Notes: generated by a model from the letters alone, not told the origin. 17,206 nucleotides of DNA from Flavobacteriaceae bacterium (GCA_013003145.1 JABDLH010000262.1:1-17206), one strand, 5' to 3'; positions 7,051-15,075 are shown, counted from the first letter of the stretch. Numbers and translations: made by a program.

Positions 7051-7311
7051 TTATGCTTCAAACGGCTCGATAGAAACGTAGGATTTACCTCCGGCTTTCT
7101 TAGCGAATTTTACGATACCATCTACTCTGGCATGTAAAGTATGATCTTTACCGGCGTATACGTTATCACCGGGATTGTGTTTAGTACCACGTTGCCTAAC
7201 AAGGATATTCCCCGCCATAGCAGCCTGACCACCAAAAATCTTAACGCCTAATCGTTTCGATTCTGATTCTCTACCGTTCTTGGAACTACCAACACCTTTT
7301 TTATGTGCCAT
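7051..7311 (-). CDS. rpmA: 50S ribosomal protein L27 (bL27)
   Basis: An 86-residue large-subunit protein whose N-terminus reaches the peptidyl-transferase centre. The sequence begins [20 protein letters not shown] and contains the family signature [21 protein letters not shown]. There is no N-terminal pro-extension of the Firmicutes type. It is the second gene of the operon, 55 bp after rplU, and is followed by an intrinsic terminator. Confidence 0.98.
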   Translation of the reverse strand: MAHKKGVGSSKNGRESESKRLGVKIFGGQAAMAGNILVRQRGTKHNPGDNVYAGKDHTLHARVDGIVKFAKKAGGKSYVSIEPFEA

Positions 7312-7366
7312 GATAATTTATTTTAGTGCGCGTCCCGGGATATGACCCAATGCGCAGGTTGTACTT

Positions 7367-7894
7367 TTATTTTTTCTCGATCGCTTCGATCAACTCAGCT
7401 TTCTTCATAGAAGAGTAACCTTCTACACCTTTGGCTTTAGCCATTTCTCTTAGCTCAGCTACCGTGTTCTTGCTCAGGTCTTGAGAAGTTTCTTCCTTTT
7501 TAGCCTTAGGAGCAGCTTTAGCAGCAGTCTCTTCTTTCTTAGGCTCAGCTTTTGCTTTAGGAGCTTCTTTTTTCTTAGAACCTTTAGCTACGATATCAGA
7601 AATAACCAACTCTGTCAGGTACTGACGGTGGCCATTCTTTTTACGATACCCCTTACGTCTTTTTTTCTTGAAGACGATTACCTTGTCACCTTTAAGGTGC
7701 TTAATGACTTTGGCTTCAACTGAAGCTCCGTCTATAGCCGGGGCGCCGATCGTGATGTCACTACCATCTTCTAAAAGAAGTACATTGCCGAAAGTAACTT
7801 TGTTACCTTCCTCTTCTTTCAGACGGTGTACATACACTTTCTGGTCTTTTGCAACTTTGAATTGCTGCCCTGCTATCTCTACAATTGCGTACAT
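7367..7894 (-). CDS. rplU: 50S ribosomal protein L21 (bL21) with C-terminal SAP/HeH-like extension
   Basis: Residues 1 to about 103 are a complete L21: MYAIVEIAGQQFKVAKDQ at the start and the rRNA-binding KKKRRKGYRKKNGHRQ at 76-91. The typical family length is about 100 residues; this one has 175. Residues 104-138 form a Lys/Ala/Glu-rich flexible linker, and 139-175 (DLSKNTVAELREMAKAKGVE and onward) look like a SAP/HeH or Rho-N-like helix-extended-helix nucleic-acid-binding motif. The extension is in frame with no sign of frameshift. I recall similar extensions in other flavobacterial L21 proteins, but did not compare them here. A consensus-quality promoter lies about 70 bp upstream. Confidence 0.95.
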   Translation of the reverse strand: MYAIVEIAGQQFKVAKDQKVYVHRLKEEEGNKVTFGNVLLLEDGSDITIGAPAIDGASVEAKVIKHLKGDKVIVFKKKRRKGYRKKNGHRQYLTELVISDIVAKGSKKKEAPKAKAEPKKEETAAKAAPKAKKEETSQDLSKNTVAELREMAKAKGVEGYSSMKKAELIEAIEKK

Positions 7895-7961
7895 AGCTTG
7901 TGTATTAATTTGTTTCTTAATTGCCTGGTACGGAACACGGGAGGTATCCCAAAGGCGGGTG

Positions 7962-7991
7962 CAAATATACGCCTAAATTGCAAATTCACAA
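7962..7991 (-). promoter_or_regulatory. Consensus Bacteroidetes promoter of rplU-rpmA
   Basis: On the minus strand a TTG (-33) at 7989-7991 is followed after exactly 19 bp by TATATTTG (-7) at 7962-7969, an exact match to TTG-N19-TAnnTTTG. The start point would be near 7955, leaving a leader of about 60 nt. The -33 element overlaps the last codons of the upstream membrane-protein gene. Confidence 0.8.
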
Positions 7992-8459
7992 GGACTTTTT
8001 AGGAAATTCAGCCGAATTTTTATCCAGGTTCCTGGAGGATTTAAAAAGTTGCATAAAAGATAAGGTCAGCACCAGGCTGGTCGCGAATCCCATGATGGCC
8101 ACCGTAAAGAAAACAATGCCCTCAAATTCCAGGTCATTAAACCACTTCTCGGATAAATTTCTCAGGAAGTTAGTATCTACCTCAGTACTATATATAGCAA
8201 AAAATATGGTAAATATAATAGTGGCCATAAAACCGGTGATGATACCGGTAGTAAAGCCCACGGTGTAATTGAATTTTTCCCGTTGCTGTATACGCATATA
8301 CTTGATCGCCTCGTAGATTCCAAAGCCTGTGATCACCCCGTTAAAAAGGCTGTAAAAAACATTAGTGTGCAACCCGAAGAGCGATAATATCAAAAAATAT
8401 GCAATCAGAGAGCCACTGGTGGCGATTCCGAACCGTATCGGCAATGTGAAAAATTTCAT
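7986..8459 (-). CDS. DUF4199-like integral membrane protein
   Basis: A 157-residue protein with about four hydrophobic segments (near residues 10-30, 32-48, 68-90 and 112-135) and the pattern YEAIKYMRIQQREKFNYTVGFTTGIITGF. That pattern resembles the DUF4199 family, four-helix membrane proteins of unknown function common in Bacteroidetes. The C-terminal tail (FKSSRNLDKNSAEF) is polar and probably cytosolic. No signal peptide beyond the first helix and no catalytic motif are seen. Its stop codon overlaps the rplU promoter, so it is likely a separate transcript, or reads into rplU. Confidence 0.65.
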   Translation of the reverse strand: MKFFTLPIRFGIATSGSLIAYFLILSLFGLHTNVFYSLFNGVITGFGIYEAIKYMRIQQREKFNYTVGFTTGIITGFMATIIFTIFFAIYSTEVDTNFLRNLSEKWFNDLEFEGIVFFTVAIMGFATSLVLTLSFMQLFKSSRNLDKNSAEFPKKSL

Positions 8460-8624
8460 AAACGGGAACGTTAGTTATACCTCTAAGATAATAATTGTTA
8501 AAGTATATACCATAAAATCAACGATCAAAGCCCCCTATTTTTAAGATTAATTTATAGTCCGCGATAGCAGGAAAGTGAAATCATACAGGGCCGAAGCTCT
8601 TGCTCCTTGCGAAATTCTGCAACC

Positions 8625-9509
8625 TCAGCTATTCGATTTACGCCTGTTCACCAGGTAGACCCCGAACAGGATAATGGCTGCGGCGGCGAGTTGCCAGAGT
8701 GAAAATCGTTCACCATCCAGGAGTCCCCAGATCACTCCCACGATGGGAATAAGGTAAGTGACGGATACTGAAAATACAGGTGAAGAAATATGTATCAGCT
8801 TATTGAACATCACTTTGGCAAAGCAGGTACCTACCACACTCAGGATAATAACATATACCAATGAACTGAAATAGTACTCCCCACCGGTCACCTCTTCGCT
8901 AAAAGCCCCGGAAAAGGCCAGGACGACCAGTGAAGGCAAAAGCACCGCGGCAAAATTCCCGGCGGCAATCCCTATGGGACTTATCCCGGAAAGCTTACTC
9001 TTGATGATATTGGCATTGAGTGCGTAGAACAGGGTTGCCAGGATGACCAGCCCGGCATACCAATAATTCTGCCCGGGGTTGATATCGGCGCCGATACCCA
9101 CAAGCATTGCAGCCCCAATGAGCCCAATGATCACTCCTATCACCTGGTTCCTGTAAAATGGAATTCTAAACACTATGAACCCAACGAAAATGGTAAACAG
9201 CGGGACCAGGGAATTCAGTATGGAAGCAATACTACTATCTATTTCGGTCTCTGCAAATGCAAACAGGAAGGCGGGAAAAAAACTACCGACAAATCCCGAA
9301 AGGGCAACCCACTTCCATTCTTCTTTTTTGATCTTAATGACAGAGCGATACCCGAACAGCAGAAGGAAGGCAGATGTAATCACCATCCTGACAGAACCAA
9401 GCTGAATAGGCGAAAAACCCTGCAGGCCCTTCTTTATTAGGATATAAGATGTTCCCCAAATGATCGACAATACGACCAGGTAAAACCATCTTCTGTTTAC
9501 GTCACTCAT
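8625..9509 (-). CDS. EamA/DMT family transporter
   Basis: A 294-residue inner-membrane protein with ten predicted helices arranged as two EamA repeats (about residues 8-140 and 150-288). Typical features are SIIWGTSYILIKKGLQGFSP in helix 1, SSIASILNSLVPLFT in the first repeat, and SPVFSVSVTYLIPIVGVIWG with GVYLVNRRK at the end of the second. The superfamily exports amino acids, metabolites or drugs, and the substrate cannot be read from sequence. It is divergent from the lipoprotein gene at 9600. The 165 bp downstream (8460-8624) show no clear terminator or gene. Confidence 0.88.
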   Translation of the reverse strand: MSDVNRRWFYLVVLSIIWGTSYILIKKGLQGFSPIQLGSVRMVITSAFLLLFGYRSVIKIKKEEWKWVALSGFVGSFFPAFLFAFAETEIDSSIASILNSLVPLFTIFVGFIVFRIPFYRNQVIGVIIGLIGAAMLVGIGADINPGQNYWYAGLVILATLFYALNANIIKSKLSGISPIGIAAGNFAAVLLPSLVVLAFSGAFSEEVTGGEYYFSSLVYVIILSVVGTCFAKVMFNKLIHISSPVFSVSVTYLIPIVGVIWGLLDGERFSLWQLAAAAIILFGVYLVNRRKSNS

Positions 9510-9599
9510 CCGGGAATTTTAAAAGGGCATAAAAGTCAGGCTTTTTGTTGAATTATATGTGTTGATATTTATTAATTTTAACAATCCAAAGCGAATCCA

Positions 9600-10034
9600 A
9601 TGCTAAAAACAATTCAATTCCTTTTTATCGTCCTGTGTATATCCCTATCCGGCTGCAAGGAGCAGGACAAATCCGAAGAAAAGGGTCAGCGAATGCAAAA
9701 GGTGATGGAAATTCACGATGAAGCCATGCCAAGGATGGGGGAACTAAGTAAGTTAGTAGGAGAGATGAAAGCCAGGGTCGATTCTACGGAAAGAGGGCAG
9801 GAATATGAAGAAGCCATGGAAGAGCTGCAGGAAGCCTACAGTGGAATGATGGAATGGATGCAGAATTTTGGCGATCGTTTTGAACCGGACGAGATCATCA
9901 ATGGCAAGGAACTCTCAGAGGAAAAACAGGAATGGCTGCTAGAAGAAGAGGAAAATATCAAAGAGGTCAGGGAGCAGATAAATTCCAGTATAAACAGGGC
10001 ACGGGAATTACTTGAAAAGGATTCAATTGAATGA
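9600..10034 (+). CDS. Helical lipoprotein of unknown function
   Basis: A 144-residue predicted lipoprotein. The signal peptide MLKTIQFLFIVLCISLSGC ends in a lipobox with Cys19 as the acylated residue. The rest is almost entirely charged and helical, rich in Glu, Met and Lys, with coiled-coil character (HDEAMPRMGELSKLVGEMKA, later KEVREQINSSINRARELLEK). Similar flavobacterial proteins carry the misleading label viral A-type inclusion protein; nothing here indicates a viral origin. It converges on the dehydratase gene with one base between the two stop codons and no room for a terminator. Confidence 0.75.
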   Translation: MLKTIQFLFIVLCISLSGCKEQDKSEEKGQRMQKVMEIHDEAMPRMGELSKLVGEMKARVDSTERGQEYEEAMEELQEAYSGMMEWMQNFGDRFEPDEIINGKELSEEKQEWLLEEEENIKEVREQINSSINRARELLEKDSIE

Positions 10035-10035
10035 T

Positions 10036-10974
10036 CTAGAATGGCAGGTTTTCCAGGTCTACATTGCCCCCGGAAATAATGATACCCACCTTTTTCCCGC
10101 GGAGTTCATCCTTTAACTGGAGTGCCGCTGCAAAAGGCACAGCACAAGAGGGTTCGGCTGTGATTTTGAGTCGCTCCCAGATTAACCGCATAGCAGAGAT
10201 GATATCTTTCTCTTCTACCCTTTCAATCTCACTTACGTATTCCAGGATAATCGGGAAATTAATATCCCCCAGCTTAGTCCGCAGACCATCCGCCACAGTA
10301 TCGGCAGATTCGTTACCCTCTATCTTACCGCTGTGGAATGAGCGGTAGGCGTCATCAGCCTGCATAGGCTCCGCCCCGACAACCTTACAGTCTCTACCCA
10401 GGAAATGGGCAGACAGTGCGGTTCCTGCTACCAGGCCACCCCCGCCTACCGGGCAGAGGATGACATCCAGGTCCGGGTAGTCCTGCAGTAATTCTGTGGC
10501 CGCCGTGCTATTGCCCAGGATCACATCCATATTGTTGGAAGGGTGTATAAAAGTAGCCCCGGTCTTCTCCTCTATCTCCTTAGAAAGAGCTTCTCGCGCC
10601 TCCAGGTTAGGGTCGCAGTCAAACACTTCTCCCCCATAGCCGATCACCGCCCTTTTCTTTACTGCTGTTGCCGTACGAGGCATGACGATATAAGCCTTTA
10701 CTCCAAGGCTTTGTGCAGCGAGGGAAAGGGCCTGGGCGAAATTCCCGCAGGAATGGGTTACCACCCCTTTATTGCGCTGCTCTTCCGTCAATCGCATGAT
10801 CGCCTGTATAGCACCTCTCATTTTAAAGGCTCCCATCCGCTGGAAGTTCTCGCATTTAAAATATAATTGTGCGCCCACCATGTGGTCTAACAAGCGGGAA
10901 GTGAGCACCGGGGTACGGTGAATGTGTGGAGCAATAGCTTTATGACATTCCAGAAGTTCTTTAGCGCCGACCAT
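10036..10974 (-). CDS. PLP-dependent threonine/serine dehydratase or serine racemase family
   Basis: A 312-residue fold-type II PLP enzyme. The cofactor lysine is K51 in GAFKMRGA, the phosphate-binding glycine loop is VGGGGLVAGT, and SCGNFAQALSLAA is the substrate-binding loop (usually SSGNHAQ). Length and the lack of an ACT domain match the catabolic threonine dehydratase, serine racemase and threo-3-hydroxyaspartate ammonia-lyase group, which sequence motifs alone do not separate. It starts 3 bp after gldD and is likely cotranscribed with it. A metabolic link to gliding is not evident. Confidence 0.85.
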   Translation of the reverse strand: MVGAKELLECHKAIAPHIHRTPVLTSRLLDHMVGAQLYFKCENFQRMGAFKMRGAIQAIMRLTEEQRNKGVVTHSCGNFAQALSLAAQSLGVKAYIVMPRTATAVKKRAVIGYGGEVFDCDPNLEAREALSKEIEEKTGATFIHPSNNMDVILGNSTAATELLQDYPDLDVILCPVGGGGLVAGTALSAHFLGRDCKVVGAEPMQADDAYRSFHSGKIEGNESADTVADGLRTKLGDINFPIILEYVSEIERVEEKDIISAMRLIWERLKITAEPSCAVPFAAALQLKDELRGKKVGIIISGGNVDLENLPF

Positions 10975-10977
10975 AAC

Positions 10978-11538
10978 TTATTTCCATTTCAGGGTTTCCA
11001 TGATCTTCCTGATATCTTTCTGCAGGTAAACAGCTGCAGGGTAAATAGAATCGTAATTAGGTTTGGCGTAGAGATACAGGGAGCCCGTAACAAAATGTTC
11101 CGTGCTATCCGTCACATAGAATTGGGCCTGTGAGGCCGCATTCCCCCTGACCTCGTAAAACATCCCGTAGACGCGGTCATCCCTGTTAACAAAAGGCTGT
11201 TCCAGGATATTATCTGCCTTGACCACGTGCTCATAAGAAAGCTTCTGCGCATCTGTCAGTAAAGATTGCAGGTTGTCTTTAACCGGCTTATAAGTGATAT
11301 AAATGGCCCCGTTCATCTCGGGGTAATCCAGTTTCAGCGCACAACCCTTAGCCGACTCCAGGATAGCCCTGTCATTATAATCAAACCCATAAGGACAGCT
11401 GTCCTTATACGTGGCCAGATCAGCTTCCGGGTAACTGAGCCTCAGCATAGCCTTTGGCTTAGGAAGTGATTCTTCCCCGCAGGAACCCAGGAACACCAAA
11501 GCGATAAACAGAAAGCATGTATTTCTAAGTAGTAGCAT
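10978..11538 (-). CDS. gldD: Gliding motility lipoprotein GldD
   Basis: A 186-residue lipoprotein with lipobox LGSC (Cys20) at the end of the N-terminal hydrophobic segment. The family signature KPKAMLRLSYPEA, then CPYGFDYN, follows directly after the Cys. GldD is required for gliding motility in Flavobacterium johnsoniae and is associated with type IX secretion; its biochemical role is not defined. The gene overlaps the end of gldE by 14 bp, the conserved order in flavobacteria. Confidence 0.92.
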   Translation of the reverse strand: MLLLRNTCFLFIALVFLGSCGEESLPKPKAMLRLSYPEADLATYKDSCPYGFDYNDRAILESAKGCALKLDYPEMNGAIYITYKPVKDNLQSLLTDAQKLSYEHVVKADNILEQPFVNRDDRVYGMFYEVRGNAASQAQFYVTDSTEHFVTGSLYLYAKPNYDSIYPAAVYLQKDIRKIMETLKWK

Positions 11539-12856
11539 GGGGAATGGTTACTTTGATTTGTTTGAGTCGTTTCCTGTCCAGGCTCTCTACCACGAACTGG
11601 TAGCCGTTAAATTGAACCGTTTCCCCCCTCTTGGGAAAACTGCCTGCAATTTCGAGTACAAATCCGGCGATAGTCTCAGATTCTCCTTTCTGGGCCTCAA
11701 ATTCATCTTCATGGTCTATACGGGCCACTTTATAGAATTCTTTCAGGGTAGTTTTCCCGTCAAAGACATAGTTATGTTCATCGAGCTTGGAAAAGATCAG
11801 GTCCTCGTCATCAAATTCGTCACTGATGTCGCCAACGATCTCTTCTATAATATCTTCAAGGGTAACAATGCCTGATGTGCCCCCGTATTCATCGACAACA
11901 ACAGCCAGGTGATTCTTCTTGGTCTGGAAATCGAGCAACAGATCATCGAGCTTCTTATTTTCCGGCACAAAGAACGGTTCCCTGATCAGGGAGAGCCAGT
12001 TAAAGGTCTTTCTATCCAGGTAAGGCAGCAGGTCTTTTACATAAAGTACCCCGATAACATTATCCATATGTTCAGAGAAAACAGGAATTCTCGAATACCC
12101 ATGTGCTTTTATCTCTGCCAGCACCTCGAGGAATTTCATCGATTCTGATAAGGCAAAAATATCGATCCTCGGCCTCATCACCTGTTTGGTATCGGTGTTT
12201 CCAAAAGTAACGATGCCTTCCAGGATCCGCTGTTCTTCTTTGGTGGTGTCGCCTTCAGAAGTAAGTTCAAGTGCCTGGGAAAGATGGTCGATACTCAGGT
12301 TGGATTTCTGCTTTCCCAGTTTGCGATACAGGTATATGGTCCCGGACCTCATGGGCAGGCTCAGGGGGCTGAAAACAAAATCGAGCACCCGCAAAGGATA
12401 GGCCATAAAATGTGCAAAATTGACCCTGTTCCGGTTGGCATAGATCTTTGGTAAAATTTCACCGAACATAAGGATGAGAAAGGTGGCCACTACCACATCT
12501 ACGATAAAACGCAGGGAAACAACCCCGAAGATCATATAGGTGATCCCGGAAAAAATGTAATCTCCAATGGTATTAAAAAGCAGGACGATCCCGATGTTGA
12601 TAGCGTTGTTGGCGATCAATACGGTTGCCAGTAATTTTTTTGGTCGGTCCAGCAGTTTGACGACAATATTCCCACGGGTGGTCTTTTTCTCTGCAATATC
12701 ATTGATATCAGTAGCAGACAGCCCAAAGTAAGCCACTTCTGCACCGGAGATCAGGGCAGAACAGGCCAGGAGAACGAATAATACAATTCCCCGGCCGATT
12801 AAGGCGGATTCTACGGCAAATTCACTTAAAAAAATACTTAAGGGGTCAGGATCCAA
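11525..12856 (-). CDS. gldE: Gliding-associated GldE, CNNM/CorC-type membrane protein with CBS domains
   Basis: A 443-residue membrane protein. It has an N-terminal CNNM/DUF21 transmembrane region (about 20-190, with SALISGAEVAYFGLSA), a CBS pair (about 205-335, with MRPRIDIFAL, HGYSRIPVFSE and VVDEYGGTSGIVTLEDIIEEIVGDI), and a C-terminal CorC_HlyC domain (about 350-440). This is the architecture of CorC-type Mg/Co transport-associated proteins. GldE is the flavobacterial member that supports GldD function. The start is TTG at 12856, giving MDPDPLSIF. No ATG is available before the first helix, and the frame upstream is only a short gap from ssb. Confidence 0.9.
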   Translation of the reverse strand: MDPDPLSIFLSEFAVESALIGRGIVLFVLLACSALISGAEVAYFGLSATDINDIAEKKTTRGNIVVKLLDRPKKLLATVLIANNAINIGIVLLFNTIGDYIFSGITYMIFGVVSLRFIVDVVVATFLILMFGEILPKIYANRNRVNFAHFMAYPLRVLDFVFSPLSLPMRSGTIYLYRKLGKQKSNLSIDHLSQALELTSEGDTTKEEQRILEGIVTFGNTDTKQVMRPRIDIFALSESMKFLEVLAEIKAHGYSRIPVFSEHMDNVIGVLYVKDLLPYLDRKTFNWLSLIREPFFVPENKKLDDLLLDFQTKKNHLAVVVDEYGGTSGIVTLEDIIEEIVGDISDEFDDEDLIFSKLDEHNYVFDGKTTLKEFYKVARIDHEDEFEAQKGESETIAGFVLEIAGSFPKRGETVQFNGYQFVVESLDRKRLKQIKVTIPHATT

Positions 12857-12880
12857 ATGTCGTGATATTAGTTTGCAATA

Positions 12881-13348
12881 CTAGAATGGCAGATCGTCCT
12901 CTTCTTCTTCCTGCTGTGCTGGCCTGGTCTCTGCCGGTCTTTCCGGCTGACTTTTTTGTTGGCTTGGAGCTGAAGACTGGGAGCCACCTCCCTGGTTTGG
13001 CATTCCACCTTCTTTTGGGGTGAGGAAAGTAAAATCCTGCACCTGTATCTCTGTAGAGTACCTTGTTTGTCCATCCTCACCTTGCCATTGGCGTGTTTTC
13101 AGCCTGCCTTCCACATAGATCTTATCACCTTTACTCAGGTATTTCTCGCATACTTCGGCGGCTTTGTTACGAACAACGATATTATGCCATTCCGTAGTGG
13201 TGACTTTTTCACCTGTCTGCCGGTTGGTATAGGATTCGTTGGTAGCGATCGGGAACCTACCAATGCAGTTACCTCCTTCAAAATAATGCATTTTTACTTC
13301 ATCTCCCAGATGCCCGATCAGCATCACTTTATTCAATGTTCCGCTCAT
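12881..13348 (-). CDS. ssb: Single-stranded DNA-binding protein
   Basis: A 155-residue protein. The N-terminal OB fold (about residues 1-108) begins MSGTLNKVMLIGHLGDEVKM and contains TEWHNIVVRNKAAE and KIYVEGRLKTRQWQ. A Gly/Gln/Ser-rich disordered linker follows, then an acidic tip ending DDLPF, which docks repair and replication partners. It binds ssDNA as a tetramer. It lies between mutY (15-bp gap) and gldE (24-bp gap) and appears to have its own -7 box inside the mutY 3' end. Confidence 0.96.
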   Translation of the reverse strand: MSGTLNKVMLIGHLGDEVKMHYFEGGNCIGRFPIATNESYTNRQTGEKVTTTEWHNIVVRNKAAEVCEKYLSKGDKIYVEGRLKTRQWQGEDGQTRYSTEIQVQDFTFLTPKEGGMPNQGGGSQSSAPSQQKSQPERPAETRPAQQEEEEDDLPF

Positions 13349-13363
13349 AATATTAATCTTGGG

Positions 13364-14410
13364 TCAAAAGTACGAATTTTTAAGAGTTTTAATATAATCT
13401 GCGATAAGGACGGGAACAGGATAATCATCCAGTTCCTCAACGGGGATCCCACGCTCTAATTCGCCCGGGATCTCTATACGCCAGAAGCGGGTATAGAGGT
13501 GCTGATGACTTAATTTATGGACGATGGGCTCTTCATTTTCCAATGAAACCGAGAAGCAATCATAGCCGGGAAAAGTTTCTTCTACCTTATTATATAAGGA
13601 CTCCTGTTCCAAAATTTCCTCGGATTCTACCAAAGGGAATTCGTACAACTGTTGCCAGATCCCCTTTTTATCGCGTTGCTGCAGCCTGGTCTTTCCCTTT
13701 TCATCCAGTAACACCAGGTAATTAAAATACCTGTTCCTCAACTTGCCCTTTTTAATCTTCACCGGGAGTTCCCCTACCATCTTCTTTTCAAGGGCCATGC
13801 AGGAGGCATTTAATGGACAGGTATTGCAAGCCGGATTACGGGGTGAACATTGCAGGGCACCAAACTCCATCAACCCCTGGTTGTATTCTGCGGCGCGTTG
13901 GGGATCCATCACCTCCCGGGCCAGTTCTTTAAAATATTTGATTCCTTCAGTACTGTTCACAGGCAGGCTGATTCCGAAATAACGTGACAGCACCCGGTAA
14001 ACATTTCCGTCAACCACGGGTTCCGGCCGATCAAAAGCAATGGAAGCAATTGCGCTGGCGGTGTAATCCCCAACGCCTTTCAGTTTTTTTAATTCCGAGT
14101 AAGTATCCGGGAATTTTCCATCCCTATCCCGGCTAATGGTCTTTGCCGTGGTATGCAGATTCCTGGCGCGCGAATAGTAGCCCAGGCCTTGCCATAACTT
14201 TAACACTTTTTTTTCGCTGGCATCCGCGAGCTCGCCAACCGTGGGAAAATTCTCCAGGAACAGCTCGTAATACGGTAGTCCCTGCGCCACCCTGGTCTGC
14301 TGCAACATAATCTCTGACAGCCATATTTTATAAGGGTCCCGCGTATTTCGCCATGGTAAATCGCGTTTATTAGCCCTGTACCAGTGGATTATTTTAGAAG
14401 AAAATAGCAT
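13364..14410 (-). CDS. mutY: A/G-specific adenine DNA glycosylase MutY
   Basis: A 348-residue repair enzyme that removes adenine mispaired with 8-oxoguanine. Visible are catalytic Glu33 in SEIMLQQTRV, the helix-hairpin-helix LKGVGDYTA (110-118), catalytic Asp134 in VVDGNVYR, and a complete 4Fe-4S ligand set C188-X6-C195-X2-C198-X5-C204. A C-terminal NUDIX-like 8-oxoG-recognition domain starts near residue 228. All key residues are intact and the length is normal. It is the first gene of the mutY-ssb-gldE-gldD run and is divergent from the HU gene. Confidence 0.95.
   Translation of the reverse strand: MLFSSKIIHWYRANKRDLPWRNTRDPYKIWLSEIMLQQTRVAQGLPYYELFLENFPTVGELADASEKKVLKLWQGLGYYSRARNLHTTAKTISRDRDGKFPDTYSELKKLKGVGDYTASAIASIAFDRPEPVVDGNVYRVLSRYFGISLPVNSTEGIKYFKELAREVMDPQRAAEYNQGLMEFGALQCSPRNPACNTCPLNASCMALEKKMVGELPVKIKKGKLRNRYFNYLVLLDEKGKTRLQQRDKKGIWQQLYEFPLVESEEILEQESLYNKVEETFPGYDCFSVSLENEEPIVHKLSHQHLYTRFWRIEIPGELERGIPVEELDDYPVPVLIADYIKTLKNSYF
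13365..13372 (-). promoter_or_regulatory. Candidate -7 element (TACTTTTG) for ssb
   Basis: The minus-strand TACTTTTG matches TAnnTTTG and would initiate within about 10 nt of the mutY stop, roughly 10 nt before the ssb ATG. No -33 TTG is seen. The same octamer precedes mutY. Confidence 0.35.
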
Positions 14411-14427
14411 GCTTGGAAAATAAAGAA

Positions 14428-14435
14428 CAAAAGTA
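14428..14435 (-). promoter_or_regulatory. Candidate -7 element (TACTTTTG) for mutY
   Basis: The minus-strand TACTTTTG lies 18 bp before the mutY ATG and matches TAnnTTTG. A -33 TTG at 19 bp is absent. Confidence 0.4.
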
Positions 14436-14489
14436 ACGGTTTAAGGACTTAATATTAGTTTGTTAAGACGAAAGAACGAATTTAATTTA

Positions 14490-14497
14490 TATATTTG
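14490..14497 (+). promoter_or_regulatory. Candidate -7 element (TATATTTG) for the HU-like gene
   Basis: TATATTTG is an exact TAnnTTTG match, identical to the rplU box, and leaves a leader of about 30 nt to the ATG at 14535. No TTG is at the ideal -33 spacing; the nearest is 27 bp upstream. Confidence 0.5.
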
Positions 14498-14534
14498 CAT
14501 CCCTTTAAAAACACATAGAAAATTAATTTTTACA

Positions 14535-14825
14535 ATGACGAAAGCGGATATCGTATCGAAAATCTCAGAAAAGCTGGGAATAGAAAAAGGAGACGTACAG
14601 GCGACGGTAGAAACGTTTATGGAAGAGGTTAAGTCTTCACTGGAAAACGGTGATAACGTATACCTTAGAGGATTTGGAAGTTTTATCGTCAAAACCAGGG
14701 CTGAAAAGACCGGTAGGAACATCTCCAAGAATACTACCATAAAGATCCCGGCCCATAACATCCCGGCATTTAAACCTGCAAAGGTTTTTGTAGAAGGAGT
14801 AAAAAGTAACGTTCAAGTAAAATAA
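14535..14825 (+). CDS. HU/IHF family DNA-binding protein
   Basis: A 96-residue nucleoid protein of the HU/IHF fold: helical N-terminus MTKADIVSKISEKLGIEKGD, then LRGFGSFIVKTRAEKTGRN (the beta arm base), then IKIPAHNIPAFKPAKVF. It bends DNA as a dimer. The ATG at 14535 is chosen because homologs begin MTKADIV; the longer frame back to 14460 runs through the promoter. HU and IHF-beta are not distinguished with confidence. The 29-residue COX24-like gene follows after 23 bp. Confidence 0.93.
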   Translation: MTKADIVSKISEKLGIEKGDVQATVETFMEEVKSSLENGDNVYLRGFGSFIVKTRAEKTGRNISKNTTIKIPAHNIPAFKPAKVFVEGVKSNVQVK

Positions 14826-14848
14826 TAACCTTTTAAAAGTAGAACTCT

Positions 14849-14938
14849 ATGCCGAGTGGTAAAAAAAGAAAGAGACATAAGGTGGCTACTCACAAGCGTA
14901 AGAAACGCAGAAGAGCCAACCGACACAAGAAAAAGTAG
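14849..14938 (+). CDS. 29-residue basic COX24/AURKAIP1-like protein (possible small-subunit ribosomal protein)
   Basis: A short frame beginning ATGCCGAGTGG encodes 29 residues, starting MPSGKKRKRHKVATHKRKK and ending NRHKKK; about 20 of the 29 are Lys, Arg or His. The pattern matches the small AURKAIP1/COX24-domain proteins annotated in Flavobacteriia, related to mitochondrial mS38 and to the actinobacterial ribosomal protein bS22, which bind 16S rRNA. Ribosome association here is inference. It lies 23 bp after the HU-like gene and just before RNase E/G. Its stop codon is inside the following terminator stem. Confidence 0.8.
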   Translation: MPSGKKRKRHKVATHKRKKRRRANRHKKK

Positions 14939-14957
14939 TTTTCATAACTACTTTTTC
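14929..14957 (+). terminator. Terminator overlapping the end of the small basic gene
   Basis: A 12-bp perfect stem, GAAAAAGTAGTT / AACTACTTTTTC, has loop TTCAT. The T run is part of the 3' arm. The TAG stop lies inside the 5' arm, so the last codons and the terminator share sequence. Confidence 0.65.
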
Positions 14958-15075
14958 GCTTTATACGTTCATTGACATAGAAATTCCAAAAAGGATTTCG
15001 ACGGGTTAAATACAACCTGCAACAAATATTGTTTAACCATTCATCCCTGTATGGGGTGGATATAAATTGATTCAG

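Noticed and set aside
14460-14534. 25-residue N-terminal extension of the HU-like protein
   Set aside because: This stretch contains the TATATTTG promoter box and short leader; HU proteins begin at MTKADIV.
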